Below are positions 11,004 to 21,960 of a stretch of DNA of 64,000 nt, one piece after another (the first letter of the stretch is position 1; each line of letters begins with the position of its first letter). The notes beneath the pieces were generated by a model. That model did no database searches. It was not told where the DNA came from and was given only the letters and a program-made list of their open reading frames with translations. Source of the DNA: Mactra quadrangularis (lineage: Eukaryota; Mollusca; Bivalvia; Venerida; Mactridae); the NCBI GenBank assembly GCA_025267735.1, contig CM046307.1:5317258-5381257 (forward strand), given 5' to 3'. Both the position numbers and the translations under genes were made by a program.

Positions 11004-12324
11004 ATTGTTAATACAGTTCCGCTATGTATGAAGATCACCTTGATTGTTGCGAAGTACTGCGATTTTACGAGTCTAAAGTTCTTTTAATGGAACGGCGCTT
11101 TTTTCTGCCCTGATATGTTAGTTTATACATTTCAATTTATTTTCTTATGACCAGTGGATTTTTCACATAGTTGTATGTTATGGCTTTATAAAAAAACCAT
11201 ATTTCAATTCTATAAAGTTCTGTGTCTGTTTTCTCTTATCCGACATACTAGCTTTGCCATTCTTCATCACTATGAGTACAATAATGGAACATTACATTGT
11301 TGATCAAAGCGCTAATATCGCTGTCGGACATGGGGTGTGATAGAATATATGTAAACATGGGATTATATAATAAACAGAAGCGATACAAGGGATCTCCCCC
11401 TAAGTCATTCTTTAATTGCACACACAGCTATCGTCTTCTTGTTTACGCGTATTGCGGACTACATGTATATTAATTGAAGTAGTAAATATCCCTTTAATTG
11501 CGCACAAATGGGATCATCCGGCATCCGCGACAAATTTTGATAAGGATTTGCTAAAGTCAGCTACTAAACATGGGGAAACCCCATTTAAAAACCCAATGTT
11601 ATAATATAAAATGATCATCTTTTTAGAGTATTCATGTATTAAATGTATTATATACGTTACCCGAATTGGCAATAGCACCGTGTTACGATTTCATTTTCCA
11701 TCGCACGACGCGATCACTGCGCTTGTTTTTTTGTACACATGTAATTGTAAGGAATTAGTCGTAAAACATGTCTAGCTTCGTAATCATCAAGTTCATTTTT
11801 TACAGAAACACGTTTTATAGTTTATCAACTTATTATTTTATCAATTGAGCATTATTTAGTTAGGTAGAGCGGAGTCGGGTATATTGGGACATCTTACAAA
11901 ATTCTGGCATAATTTAAAGAACATCAATGTTTTTTACAAAGTAATCAAGAAAAATGAAGGTTTATTTTTTGTTATTGTCAGTAAGTGGAAATTACATCAT
12001 TATTACTACTATTTATATAGTACATGTTTGCTAGAAACCAGTATCGCGGTGGGTATTTTTGGACAGGTCGGGTATATTAGGACGGAATGGAGGGTAATTG
12101 TGGACATTTTGAATGTCTTAAAAAGATCTACACGATTATCTTGTCCAAAAGTACCCAATTCTCGAACAAGAATGAAAATACCCTACTTTGCTCTAGTATG
12201 TCTTTTGTCCGTAAAGTTGGTAACCATTTTTTCGTTTTAGTTGTGGAACTTCCATCACAAATTGGAGCATATTTACCATATCCAAGCATCCGTTTTAGAT
12301 CAAACACGGTATGTTTTGCTCCAA

Positions 12325-12530
12325 ATGTCGCATTGGGTCATAATAACTTGGGTTCGAACCCCACTATGGACACAGCTACTTTCCTTGAGCTAGAAATTTA
12401 CATGCGATAGCTTCAAACCACACAGACGTAAATGGGTACCTGTGAGGGTGGTATAATTCCGTTGCACCAGTTTGCCGGCTGCACTAAGCGGAGTAAAGGC
12501 TTCTCATAGAGATTGATAGATAGATACTAG
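12325..12530 (+). repeat. tRNA-like SINE fragment, head broken
   Basis: A B box (GGGTTCGAACCCCACTATGG) is followed by a SINE-like body with TTTCCTTGAGCTAGAAATTTA and ends near GATTGATAGATAGATA. The A-box half is missing or unrecognisable. It belongs to a different family from A to C. Confidence 0.45.
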
Positions 12531-12669
12531 TAGCCCGATGGTGGAAAATACGTTTCATAGTATATATTCAGACACATTGTTTGTTTAAATAAGTACGTAT
12601 GTGTGTTTCTGCCTCGAATAATAATTTTTTTGATAATTTTCCCCACACGCATTGTCAGAAATTTGAATA

Positions 12670-12765
12670 CAAAGCTAGATTAGGTGAGCTTGCCGCTGTA
12701 AAATGACCATGATTTGTGTTAAAATGGCTTTAACATAATAAATAAATTCAAACTCAAATCAACTA
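12670..12765 (+). repeat. SINE 3' fragment
   Basis: TTAGGTGAGCTTGCCGCTGTAAAAT and GGCTTTAACATAATAAATAAATTC resemble the 3' end of tRNA-derived SINEs, although no head is present. The AATAAATAAATTC end fits the tail pattern seen elsewhere. It lies 75 bp downstream of the tetraspanin donor. Confidence 0.35.
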
Positions 12766-12839
12766 CATTTAAATTTCTTCGGAAAATTACTATGAAGTAA
12801 AATACTATTATATAATTGTATAAATAGTCTAATACATAC

Positions 12840-12899
12840 CCACATAATGAAATTAAGTCCAAGGAACAAACTCCCACAACATCCTGTGTCAGCCTTCAT
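12840..12899 (-). CDS. Tetraspanin-like gene, coding exon 1 (start exon)
   Basis: The minus strand reads ATG at 12899-12897 and then 20 codons, beginning MKADTGCCGSLFLG and ending NFIMW, before a GTATGT donor at 12839. The pattern is typical of a tetraspanin N-terminus: a short cytoplasmic head, a membrane-proximal Cys pair (possible palmitoylation sites) and the start of TM1 with an N-F-I-x-W core. The exon ends in phase 0, and the phase 0 exon at 4192-4109 continues TM1 (LIGFGTVGFSVWTLI). Tetraspanins are four-pass membrane proteins that organise other membrane proteins into microdomains. The 5' UTR could start or be spliced further upstream. The frame join and TM1 character are seen directly; the family name is inference from a short stretch, because the diagnostic CCG loop is not in the window. 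Confidence 0.62.
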
Positions 12900-14254
12900 T
12901 TTTTATAAAATTCCTTTTATTAGTAAAACTTCAACAAACAAAACAAAACAAAAACCAGCATTTATAAAATCACATATTTTTGTAACAAATTTCTCAAGTC
13001 AGAGCAAATCTTCCTTAAGCGTGAAAATATATTTGTCGTTTATTTCTTCTTATCAAATGTCAATTTGTCTTTCTCTGAGCATGCGCACAGCTCAATTACA
13101 TCCGATAAAGCGGTTTTTCAATAAATCACGTTTTAAACAAGTATTTCTTATCGATTGTTTGTTAAAAGTGGACATCTAACATGACTGGATTATACTCGAC
13201 GTACGATGAATTACAAGATAATATTTGTTTATTTTATACAAATACAAATATTAATAAGGAAACAAAAATCTACTCTCACACTATGAGTATCAATATCACC
13301 CATGTTGGAGATTATAACTGAAATCTTATGTATTTTGATATAAACCTTTTCTTAAAGACATTTTATGATATGAAAAACTATTTAAAAACAAAATACTCAG
13401 TGTAACTTGTCTGTCATTATTTTAGATTTTGAAATAAACTTAAGGTTTTCGAACTTCAACGCATAACCATTTTTGAAACAAAATTTGGCTACAATTTGAC
13501 AAACTGAATAATCTCCTGCTACGTAAATGATGCGTACTGCTTGATGGAATGCACAGGCGCTGACGCTGCTGGAATGTTCTTGTGGAATCCTTGGAGCAGA
13601 ATCCAAATGTTCACCTTGCAATCATGAATATTGCTTGTTTTCTTGCAACTCTTCCTTAGCGATGGAATTAAAGATTAATTTTATCAAGCTGCGAACTGGT
13701 TTTTTTTCGAATGTAATTGTACGCAGCAATATGTGATATGTATAAAAAAATGCCACCTTGTACTGCTAACAGCGCTAAGATATCGGCAGCACAGCAACAA
13801 TGACAATCAAAGTGCTGAAAGCACAGCATAAACGTTTTATTCATTGATAGGCGGTCAATATTGAACACTTAAAATCGTTCTAAGATGACAAAAGACGTGA
13901 AATATTACTAAAATAGGCATGGTAAACCTTAAGTATTTTGAAAGAAGTATGAGACATTCGGCTGACATTAAAACTGTTTTATACTGATAAATTTAGTCAT
14001 TATATGCACGGATACCAAACACTATTGTTTGAAACTAAGACACATTCAACTTAATGGTCGTTCTCTATGAGACTCACAAGTATATTTCATGATAGGGGAT
14101 CATATTGAGTATGTTGTTTGTTTTGAAGTAGTTTTAAATAAATTGATCATTGTTTCAATGACTCACAGCTAGACCTTTACGCAAAAACAATCAACTGTTT
14201 TATTTTCGTTATCATATTTTAAATTTTACAACAGCTATAACTAAAAGTATATAA
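12900..14254. other. Upstream flank of the tetraspanin-like gene, no clear gene
   Basis: The interval may hold the 5' UTR and promoter. Between 13400 and 13870 base composition is more balanced than around it and two minus-strand ORFs of 66 and 74 codons occur, but neither resembles a known domain and I do not call them. Confidence 0.3.
13076..13092 (-). promoter_or_regulatory. NRF1-like site upstream of the tetraspanin-like start
   Basis: GAGCATGCGCACAG is close to the NRF1 palindrome GCGCATGCGC and stands out in this CpG-poor region. It lies about 180 bp upstream of the ATG at 12899. Function is inferred from position only. Confidence 0.25.
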
Positions 14255-14565
14255 CCGCCCGGCTAGCTCAGTTGGTAGAACGCAAGTCTACTGATCGAGA
14301 AGTCGCGGTTTTGATTCCCTGGCGGGGCATACATGTACTTTCGTGGAGCTTGGTCAAGAAATTATTTCTACAGCCATTCTCCCGCCTACCAATGATTCAT
14401 AATTGTGTAGGGCAGTTGTCTGTCACTGACGAAAGTATGCGCTTAGTAGTAGGTTAACAGCTAAATCCAGCGATTTACCTTCTGGAACAATGAGTAGGTT
14501 GACTGACCACCGTTATATGGCCAATACAATGTGTTGCTACGGCGTTAAACCCATCGAAACAAACA
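14255..14565 (+). repeat. SINE family A (tRNA-Lys-like), full copy
   Basis: The head CCGCCCGGCTAGCTCAGTTG and B-box region (GGTTTTGATTCCC, drifted) are followed by the family A body (TTCGTGGAGCTTGGTC, TGTCTGTCACTGACG) and the end GTGTTGCTACGGCGTTAAAC. Confidence 0.8.
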
Positions 14566-14681
14566 ATATAAATATATATAATGTAATTGACGTCAAACAC
14601 TGTCAATCATATATTTATTCATATTTAACGAGTTTAAGGATTCTGGAGCCAATGCGTGGAGTGGAGTGTCCGAATGTTCCG

Positions 14682-15031
14682 AAAGGTACTAGTTCACAAA
14701 TTTGGTTTAATTTTTTATAATAATTTCAAAATACCATTCAGTGTCTGTAATTGTTTCAAAAATTAATTCTTAATATTCTAAGACAAACTGACATATTTGT
14801 CGCAAAAGATATACAATGAAATTCACAAAAAATGCACTAAAAGTGTCTATACCGTGACATACGGGGTAGATATTTACTACATGAAACACCATCATTTGTA
14901 TTTATATGTAAATTTGCACTAAAATTGTCATTATCAGAACACTACTTTACTGCTTCCAAAATACTTCCATACAATTTGATAGTTTTAGAAAAAGTTGACA
15001 TTTAAGTTGATATCTGTGAATGAGTACCTTT
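14682..15031. mobile_element. AAAGGTACT-ended MITE, complete
   Basis: The left end AAAGGTACTAGTTCACAAAT and the reverse of the right end, AAAGGTACTCATTCACAGAT, form inverted repeats of about 20 bp. Its 300-bp interior matches the copy at 8177. There is no coding sequence. Confidence 0.65.
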
Positions 15032-15324
15032 AATGATTTTGTACCGGCGACTTGATTCCGCGCATGAAGTACCTCGGTTTTTATGTACCTGTAGGGTGTT
15101 TAGAAATTATTTCGCCTGTTCGAAAAGCTGTTTACGGTATATCTTAACGGAAAATTTGCCAAATCTGTACCAATGGATTTCCAGAGTCTGAAGTTCTGTT
15201 AAATATATTTGTTTGGGCTGATAGCCCCGAACAAATAAAATCACGAACCAACGTTTCAATATTGAGTGTAGGGCTATTGGTATTATTTCGTTAAATATAC
15301 AGTATGTTATGGTTCTTACAAGAT

Positions 15325-15630
15325 ATATTATATGGTGTCATAGTTCTGCCAACAGATAACCACATAACTAACTAATTAATTAAGAGGTTAACTAGTTACA
15401 GTAACTAGTTAACTTCTTAAGTTAATTTAGTAAAGTTGTTAGCTAGTTATCATAATTAGTTAACCTCTTTATTAACTAGTTAGTTAAGTGGCTAATTAGT
15501 TACTACAACTAGTTAACTTCTGAAGTTAATTTAGTTAAGTGGTTAACTACTTACGGTAAACCACTTAAATAACGTGTTAGTTATGGCAGAAATCTGTTGG
15601 CAGAAATATGCCACCATAATATTAAGAAAA
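15325..15630. mobile_element. Foldback element filled with GTTAACTAGTTA-type repeats
   Basis: Ends near TATGGTGTCATAGTTCTGCC and the reverse of GGCAGAAATATGCCACCATA are inverted repeats with TCTGCCAACAGAT in both. Between them about 220 bp is built from variants of AACTAGTTAACTTCTTAAG and its complement, so almost the entire element is self-complementary. Confidence 0.65.
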
Positions 15631-16003
15631 ACACTTGAATATGTTACATTTGTAATGCTTTATATATTTATTCAATGATAGGGGAGAGATATATATGGTC
15701 GTACTTGTATACACATTGAACTAGTCAGTTTTTGATAAATAAAACTCTCTAATACTTAACGATTGATAAATTGTATGAAGTATTTCAATGCACGTAGCGA
15801 TATTTGTAAACCTTATCATGGGATCCTTAAAAAGATCAGACTAGCGTTATTTTCACTGTAAAATAGTTGTTATTTACTCTTATATGAACACCGTTTTTTT
15901 TTTAATTTCCAAAAACCTCGAGGCCAAGTTTGAAATCTTCGCTTTTTAAAGAGAAAAATTGCCTGTGTCTCCCAGTAATGAAACTCGGTATAGTACCTAT
16001 AGC

Positions 16004-16312
16004 GTGTTCAATTACACAAAACGTTACAGAACGTTACATAACGATACATTCGGAACTCCTCGGCCATTCGCTGCGAATAACCTAATCTAATACTCAAATA
16101 TGAGATCGTTAAGGCAATGAGTAATGTTTCAAAATTTACGGACTAAAAACGAAACATCACTCAATGCCTAAACGATCATATATTTGTTTACTTTAACACC
16201 GGTAGTTTCAAAATAGCGTCTAAATATGTCCGAGATTATTCGCAGAGAATGGCCGAGGAGTTCCGAATGTATCGTTACGGAACGTTTTGTAACGTTCGCG
16301 GTAACTAAACGC
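16004..16312. mobile_element. GTTCAGTTACC-family MITE, copy 1
   Basis: The left arm runs GTGTTCAATTACACAAAACG... into CGATACATTCGGAACTCCTC, and the right arm is its reverse complement for about 75 bp to GCGTTTAGTTACCGCGAACG. The centre includes AACATCACTCAATGCCTAA and the reverse of a similar stretch. The length is 309 bp. Confidence 0.75.
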
Positions 16313-16624
16313 AGGGCTACTAAAACAGTTTACTAACGAAATTCTACGACCTTCGTTTAGACACACTAGCGAGTTTTATGCTAAATCTAATAATTATTAA
16401 TTTCACCATCAACTTTCTACTCACGACAGGTCGGTTCATATAATTACATGTACATTGTTATATCCTGAACAGTTATAGTTTGTTTCGTAAGGACAACTTT
16501 TGGTCTTCGAGTTGAAATAGATTGTTTCAAGGGAGATAAACTTGGATAGTTTAAATCTTTTTTTCTGCAATGGTGCTCTCCCTTTATAAAACAAACTATA
16601 ACCCTTTATGTGTTTATACTAATT

Positions 16625-16720
16625 TATTTTAACTCGATTGTGAAACAAGTCCTTACAACTTAGATTAATTCCTTTCGAGTTCGCTTCCTGGTTCCCCAGT
16701 ACTCTTTTTTATGTAGACAA
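16625..16720 (-). repeat. SINE family C, 3' fragment
   Basis: AACAAGTCCTTACAACTTAG and TCCTGGTTCCCCAGTACT match the body end of family C on the minus strand. No head is present. Confidence 0.55.
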
Positions 16721-16879
16721 ATGATACACAGGAATTTTTCGAAGTTTAAGAGTCCATTTTTAGGAGAGGGGATATCTTTGTAAGGGCAAACTTGATTAAC
16801 TTTTTTGTTAATGTTAAATACATATAAGGAAAACAGTTTTAGAGCTTAATCATGTAAAGCTACAGTCTCATAAACATAA

Positions 16880-17215
16880 AAATAGCCGTGAGGGCACCGT
16901 ACGGGCGGCGTTAGATCAAGCTCCGCAAGGACCCGTACGAACTCTTGCGTACCCGTACGGACTGTTACGTTTTACCAGGGTCCGTGAGATGAGCCATGGA
17001 TACACGTATCAGTTTCAGAGTCAAATCGTGAACAAAATCGTGGCCGAGTATGGATAAAACATGCATATCTTCCACCTGCGGCTCCATACGGGTGTGTTGT
17101 TTTGTACCATGTGCGTGCCGTCACCTTAATACGCAAGGCTTCCCACGGCCTACTGCTGTCTGCACGTACGGGTCCGCAACAAGCCACGATTTTATTGGAC
17201 TGAGGCATAACTTTG
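16880..17215. repeat. G+C-rich inverted block with repeated CGTACGGG
   Basis: CCGTACGG-like motifs occur at about 16899, 16932, 16948 and 17164, and GCAAGGACCCGTACG near 16925 is roughly reversed by CGTACGGGTCCGCAAC near 17165. Base composition is clearly richer in C+G than the flanks. ORFs on both strands here are likely fortuitous. I do not recognise the element. Confidence 0.4.
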
Positions 17216-17472
17216 AGGCAGAGTTTTCAAATCACAGACTCACCTTAAACATACTGTAATTATAATTATTGATTAAGTATTGACAACCTTATTTCTCGTT
17301 TTTTTTTCTATATATTAATTTTCCATAAAAGTGTTTGGTAGTATTATAAAATACATTGGTACTTGATGGTAGATAAGTGTTTAGATGTTTCTTCAGTCTG
17401 ATCCAAAAACCGATCTAAAATTTTTCGCTCGCCTACTCGTACAAAAGCGGTCTATAGGATATATGTTTACGG

Positions 17473-17672
17473 CACTGGCACCAGAGTCCATATCTTATGA
17501 TCATAAAATAATGCGTACGAACTTATATGTTCCCTGTACATACATAATAAATAATGAAAGTAAAGTTATAACTCGTACACGATAATGTATACGGGAACGA
17601 TTTTTAATTGTGTTTGTTGACAAATATTACATGTGTGCGTATTTAACGAGTGTGAGGACTCTGGTGCCAGTG
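17473..17672. mobile_element. CACTGGCACCAGAG MITE, first of a tandem pair
   Basis: Perfect 17-bp inverted repeats (CACTGGCACCAGAGTCC) bound a 200-bp A+T-rich unit with AACTCGTACAC and GTATACGGGAACGATTT. The 8 bp GTTTACGG lies immediately to its left at 17465-17472. Confidence 0.75.
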
Positions 17673-17680
17673 ACTGCAAT

Positions 17681-17904
17681 CACTGGCACCAGAGGCCATA
17701 TCTTATAATCATAAAATAATGTGTACGTCCCTATATATAGTTCCCTGTGCATACACACATATACACTACCTTGTACATAATATATTATATAATGAAAGTA
17801 TAGTTATAACTCGTACACGGTAATGTATACGGGAACGATTTTTAATTGTGTTTGTTATCAAAATATTATATGTGTGCGTATTTGTGAGGACTCTGGTACC
17901 AGTG
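17681..17904. mobile_element. CACTGGCACCAGAG MITE, second of a tandem pair
   Basis: Same ends and interior as the first unit, in the same direction, separated from it by 8 bp (ACTGCAAT). GTTTACGG follows immediately at 17905-17912, matching the left outer flank, so a single target duplication surrounds both units. Confidence 0.75.
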
Positions 17905-17957
17905 GTTTACGGAGATTGATTTTTCTTGTAGTCCATGTACGGTGTTAGACCTGTAGG

Positions 17958-18268
17958 GAGTTCAGTTACCGCGAACGTTACAGAACGTTCCGTAACGATA
18001 CATTCGGAACTCCCCGGTCATTTGCTGCGATTAATCTCGGGCACATTTAGACGCTATTTTGAAACTACCGGTGTTGAAGTAAACAAATATATGATCGTTT
18101 AGGCAATGGGTGATGTTTCGTTTTTAGTATGTAAATTTTAAAACATCACTCATTGCCTTCACGGCCGCATATTTGTGTATTAGATTAGATTATCCGCAGC
18201 GAATGGCCGAGGAGTTTCGAATGTATCGTTAAGTAACGTTCTGTAACGTTTTGTGTAATTGAACACAC
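17958..18268. mobile_element. GTTCAGTTACC-family MITE, copy 2 (opposite orientation)
   Basis: It starts GTTCAGTTACCGCGAACG and ends GTAACGTTTTGTGTAATTGA. It is the reverse-oriented relative of copy 1, with GGCGTTTTGAAAC-like interior motifs and CATCACTCATTGCC. Confidence 0.75.
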
Positions 18269-18667
18269 TGCTGGCAAAGGGACTTTAATTACTACACATT
18301 TTCATGGTGCACTCTTGTGTTTGCCTTTCTTATTCTAAAATGAGTATTATGTACGCTGTGTGACAATCCACATACATCTACAGTCCGGTACTGAGAGATT
18401 ACCTCTATGGTAGGATCTTCGTAAGTAATGGCTTTCACATCATTGCCATTCAGTGACTGACGGCTGCCTACGGGTCATTGCAGATAGTCCATCTTATTTC
18501 ATAACACCGTCATTTGGCATCTAAAATGATATGTTCAGCTTACTCAGACGTTGTTTGATTATACGGGAGCTAATGAACTGAAATCACTTCTGTGTTTTCT
18601 AATCCTATAATATGACATTTTTACTTAAAAGTATATATGTACTTTTGTAAATTCATATAGTGATTGT

Positions 18668-19599
18668 TAGGGCTTTAACGAATGTCCGAACTCTCGGGAG
18701 TTCGTGAACCATGATTGAAATTCGGACACGAATATTCGCCTCACCAAAGTTCTGGTGGTTCGCGAATATCGTATGCATTTCAAACAACAATTAATTGAAT
18801 AAGTTAATTCACGAAAAAAAACTTAAACTTGCTTATGTAATCATACCAGTTGATCAAAATTTCGTGTCCGAATTATTTCTATATCCGAACGCATGTTTGT
18901 GCATACTAACACCGGTTGCCGCGAAAATATTTCCATAAAGGTTATCTTCGAAATAAAGTAAATTATAAATGCAAGTTTGTTCAAATCAACTCGCATGCTT
19001 GCCATGGCGAGTGTTCATACCGGTTGGGCGAGTAAAGATTGCTTAAAACTTGTCCGATCGGGCGAGTAGGATTTTCGAATCCATTAGGATTATCATCTGT
19101 TCTAATAAGAAAAAAAACACATCAAAATACTATGTCCTATCATTGACCACTTCAAGGACCCTTTATTACATGTTATATAGGGTCCTTGACCGCTTTAAGT
19201 AAGGTTAATATCATTTTAATATCAAGAAGTAATCATCATTAAATACTCTCCAAGTACAGGGAATTAGGTATCATCTATGTCTCTGGCCAAATAGGTAGGA
19301 ACACTCGCCATGGCCAGCGGGCGAGTTGTATTTTACACCCCTGGATCATAATCAAAATTTTGAACACAATACAGTTCATTTTTAGTTTCTATTAAAATTA
19401 AACATGTTCTGTAGGATTGTTTTAATAGATTTTAATATTCATGTTAAGATCAGGGATACATTAGTGAAATTAAGGTGAAGTATACACTAGCAAGTTAAAC
19501 ATGCATTAAGTAGCAAAGGTTCGCGAATCGATCTGTGTATTGCTTTACCGTATCGCGAACTGGTTTGTCTCGCGACAGGATCCACAAACCCAAGCCCTA
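18668..19599. mobile_element. hAT-like element, 8-bp duplication GTGATTGT
   Basis: The left end TAGGGCTTTAACGAATG and the reverse of the right end, TAGGGCTTGGGT, are short inverted repeats. GTGATTGT occurs at 18660-18667 and again at 19600-19607. Subterminal TTCGCGAAT motifs resemble those of the hAT end at 5895. The 932-bp element has no transposase and contains a nested repeat. Confidence 0.65.
18975..19345. mobile_element. Nested inverted repeat inside the hAT-like element
   Basis: CTTGCCATGGCGAGTGTTC near 19000 and GAACACTCGCCATGGCCAGC near 19300 are inverted, and both arms continue into GGGCGAGT-like sequence. I read it as an older or younger insertion within the hAT-like element. Confidence 0.5.
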
Positions 19600-19742
19600 G
19601 TGATTGTACTGCAGCTTTGAATTCCATGATACAATCTACTCAAAATATCTTTGCCATGGTTTGAATATGGAATGTATTATACAATAGGAATTCAATTTAA
19701 GGTGTTTTTATAGCTTAACATTATAGTTTATGGATTGCCTAA

Positions 19743-21638
19743 GGTGGACCTGCTGATTTATTACTGAATGAGTTTTTTATTGTTGGAAAAAATGTTTTAG
19801 TACCTATACTGTATACACTCTTTAATAAGATTTTTAAAATGGGTTATTGTCCTGACAGATGGTCTGAGGGTTACGTAATTCCTTTACATAAGAAATCTAG
19901 TATTAATAACGTGGAAAATTTTCGTGGGATTACGTTATTATCGTGTTTAGGTAAACTTTTTACTCGCATAATCAATAATAGGCTTATTACATGGGCTGAA
20001 AAATATAATGTATACGTGGGAGCACAAGCTGGCTTTAGGCCAAATATGAGCACCGTTGATAACGTCTTTGTGCTGAATGGTTTAATTTCTCATGTTCTTA
20101 ATCAGGGTAAAAAACTTTATACTGTATTTGTTGATTTTACAATAGCTTTCGACTATGTTGTAAGGGATAATCTATGGTACAAATTAATAAAATTAGGATT
20201 AAGAGGGGAAATATTCAATATAATTAAGTCAATTTATGATTCTGTAAAATCTCGTGTAAAATATGATAATAAGTTGAGTGATGAATTTTCATGTTTACTA
20301 GGTGTTAGACAAGGAGAATGTTTATCTCCCTTTTTGTTTACTATGTATATAAATGACTTAGAAGATGTTTTTGTTAGTAAAGGTTTAGACGGCATTGACG
20401 TCAATTATTTTAAATTATTTATGTTGTTATATGCAGATGATATCGTGCTATTTGCTAATACCCCATCAGAGTTACAAAAAAGCCTCAATTTATTAAATGA
20501 CTATTGCAATACATGGAAATTACAGGTGAACGTAACAAAAACAAAAATAATGATTTTTAGAAAGGGTGGTTCTGTGCCTAATGATCTTAGATTTTACTAT
20601 AATGGAGTAGGTCTATTGAATCTGTTTCTAAATTTACTTATCTTGGTATAGTATTTACTCCAGGGGGGTCATTCCAGGTAGCACAAAGCACCATATCATC
20701 ACAAGCTCAAAAAGCTATTTTTACTTTAAACAAATATTTGTACAAATTCACATACATCTCACCAAAGCATAAGTTAGAACTCTTTGATAAATTGATATCT
20801 CCAATACTAAATTATTGTTGTGAGGTATGTGGATTTACAAATAATTTATCTATAGAAAGGCTACATATGCAATACTGTAAAAGGGTTCTTGGTGTCAAGA
20901 AAACAACACAGAATGATTTTGTATACGGTGAACTCGGTAGATTCTCTTTTAAAACTACTTATTTGTTTAGAATTATTAAATACTGGACTTCATTACTTCA
21001 CAAGAGCCAGAATAAGTATGTCTATATTATATACAAGTTACTTTATCACGATTTAAATATATACCCTAATAAGTCTAACTGGTGTTCCCTATTAAGAGAT
21101 TTACTATTTTCGTTAGGTTTTTCGGATGCATGGTATAACCAAGGGGTGGGAAATGATATTTTGTTTTTAAACATGGTTAGGCAAAGATTAAATGATCAAT
21201 TTATACAGAATTGGAATGCTAGACTTCATGCTTCAGATAGAGCATCATTTTATAGAAATATTAGTTCATTCAAATTCCAACCATATTTAGAATATTTTAC
21301 AATTGAAAAATTTTGTCAATCATTAAGTCGTTTTAGAGTCTCTTCTCATAATTTAGCTATTGAATCAGGTAGATGGGTGAAACCCAATAAAATTCCATTA
21401 CATAATAGAAAATGTTTTAGTTGTGATATTTTAGAAGACGAATGTCATTTTGTTTTGGAATGTTCCATATATAAGAATTTAAGAAAACAATATATACCTA
21501 AATTTTACTGGTTAAGACCAAGCATGTATAAATTTGTTGATCTTATCAATTCAGATAACAAAAAAAAATATTAGAAATCTTGGCATTTTTATTAGTAAAG
21601 CTTTTGAGGAACGTGATAGGATTTTGTTTAAAAACTAG
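19743..21638 (+). pseudogene. LINE 2 reverse transcriptase, two frameshifts
   Basis: Frame 1 (to 20651) encodes the RT core: GPADLLLNEF, WSEGYVIPLHKK, FRGITLLS, FVDFTIAFDYV, LGVRQGECLSPFLF and the YADDIVLF catalytic box. Between about 20600 and 20615 the frame shifts; from 20615 the new frame restores ESVSKFTYLGIVF, the normal sequel, and continues to 21574 with a CxxC...H...C cluster (CFSCDILEDECHFVLEC). A second shift, in the A8 run near 21560, would restore a tail ending FEERDRILFKN and a stop at 21636. These point to simple indels. The protein differs from LINE 1 (YADD rather than FADD), so it is a separate family. It would not be functional. Confidence 0.85.
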
Positions 21639-21960
21639 GATATTTTTCATCAAACGTTTGTTAAAATATTGAATGTATTACACTGTATTTTTGTTCTATG
21701 CAATTGTATCTAACTTTATATGTGTCATTGTGACCTTCTCCTATCCTATCTTTCTCTTTCTTTCTTTCATTCTTTCTTTTTGTCCTTATTATTATAGACA
21801 TAGTTATATATAATAGTTATATATATTCCTGTTAGTATTTGGTTACATCTCATTTGATTTGTGTAAACTATTTATGTTCATTATGCGCATAACATGCTAT
21901 GTATTGTCCTCATGCATTTTATGTGTATTGGAAATAAACTCTACCTCTGTATAAAAATCA
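19743..21960 (+). mobile_element. 5'-truncated LINE 2
   Basis: RT homology begins abruptly after an in-frame TAA at 19740-19742 and extends to a stop at 21636-21638. A 3' UTR of about 320 bp follows, with a CTTTCTTTC tract and a GGAAATAAACTC end. No endonuclease sequence survives. Confidence 0.8.

Larger units (their letters stand above)
4193..12839 (-). other. Intron 1 of the tetraspanin-like gene
   Basis: This 8.6 kb interval runs from the GTATGT donor at 12839 to the TTTCAG acceptor at 4193. It contains hAT-like and other inverted-repeat elements, SINEs and a 43-bp minisatellite, listed separately. The stretches 4200-5280, 6605-7140, 7735-8176 and 10223-12320 hold only A+T-rich sequence with short ORFs that I do not believe are coding. 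Confidence 0.5.

Noticed and set aside
12847..13179. 110-codon plus-strand frame upstream of the tetraspanin-like start
   Set aside because: It overlaps the minus-strand start exon, and its composition is not protein-like.
18380..18421. Short exon-like segment between TCTACAG and GTAAGT on the plus strand (VLRDYLYGRIF)
   Set aside because: Only about 37 nt with no partner exon; splice-like motifs this short occur by chance in this amount of DNA.
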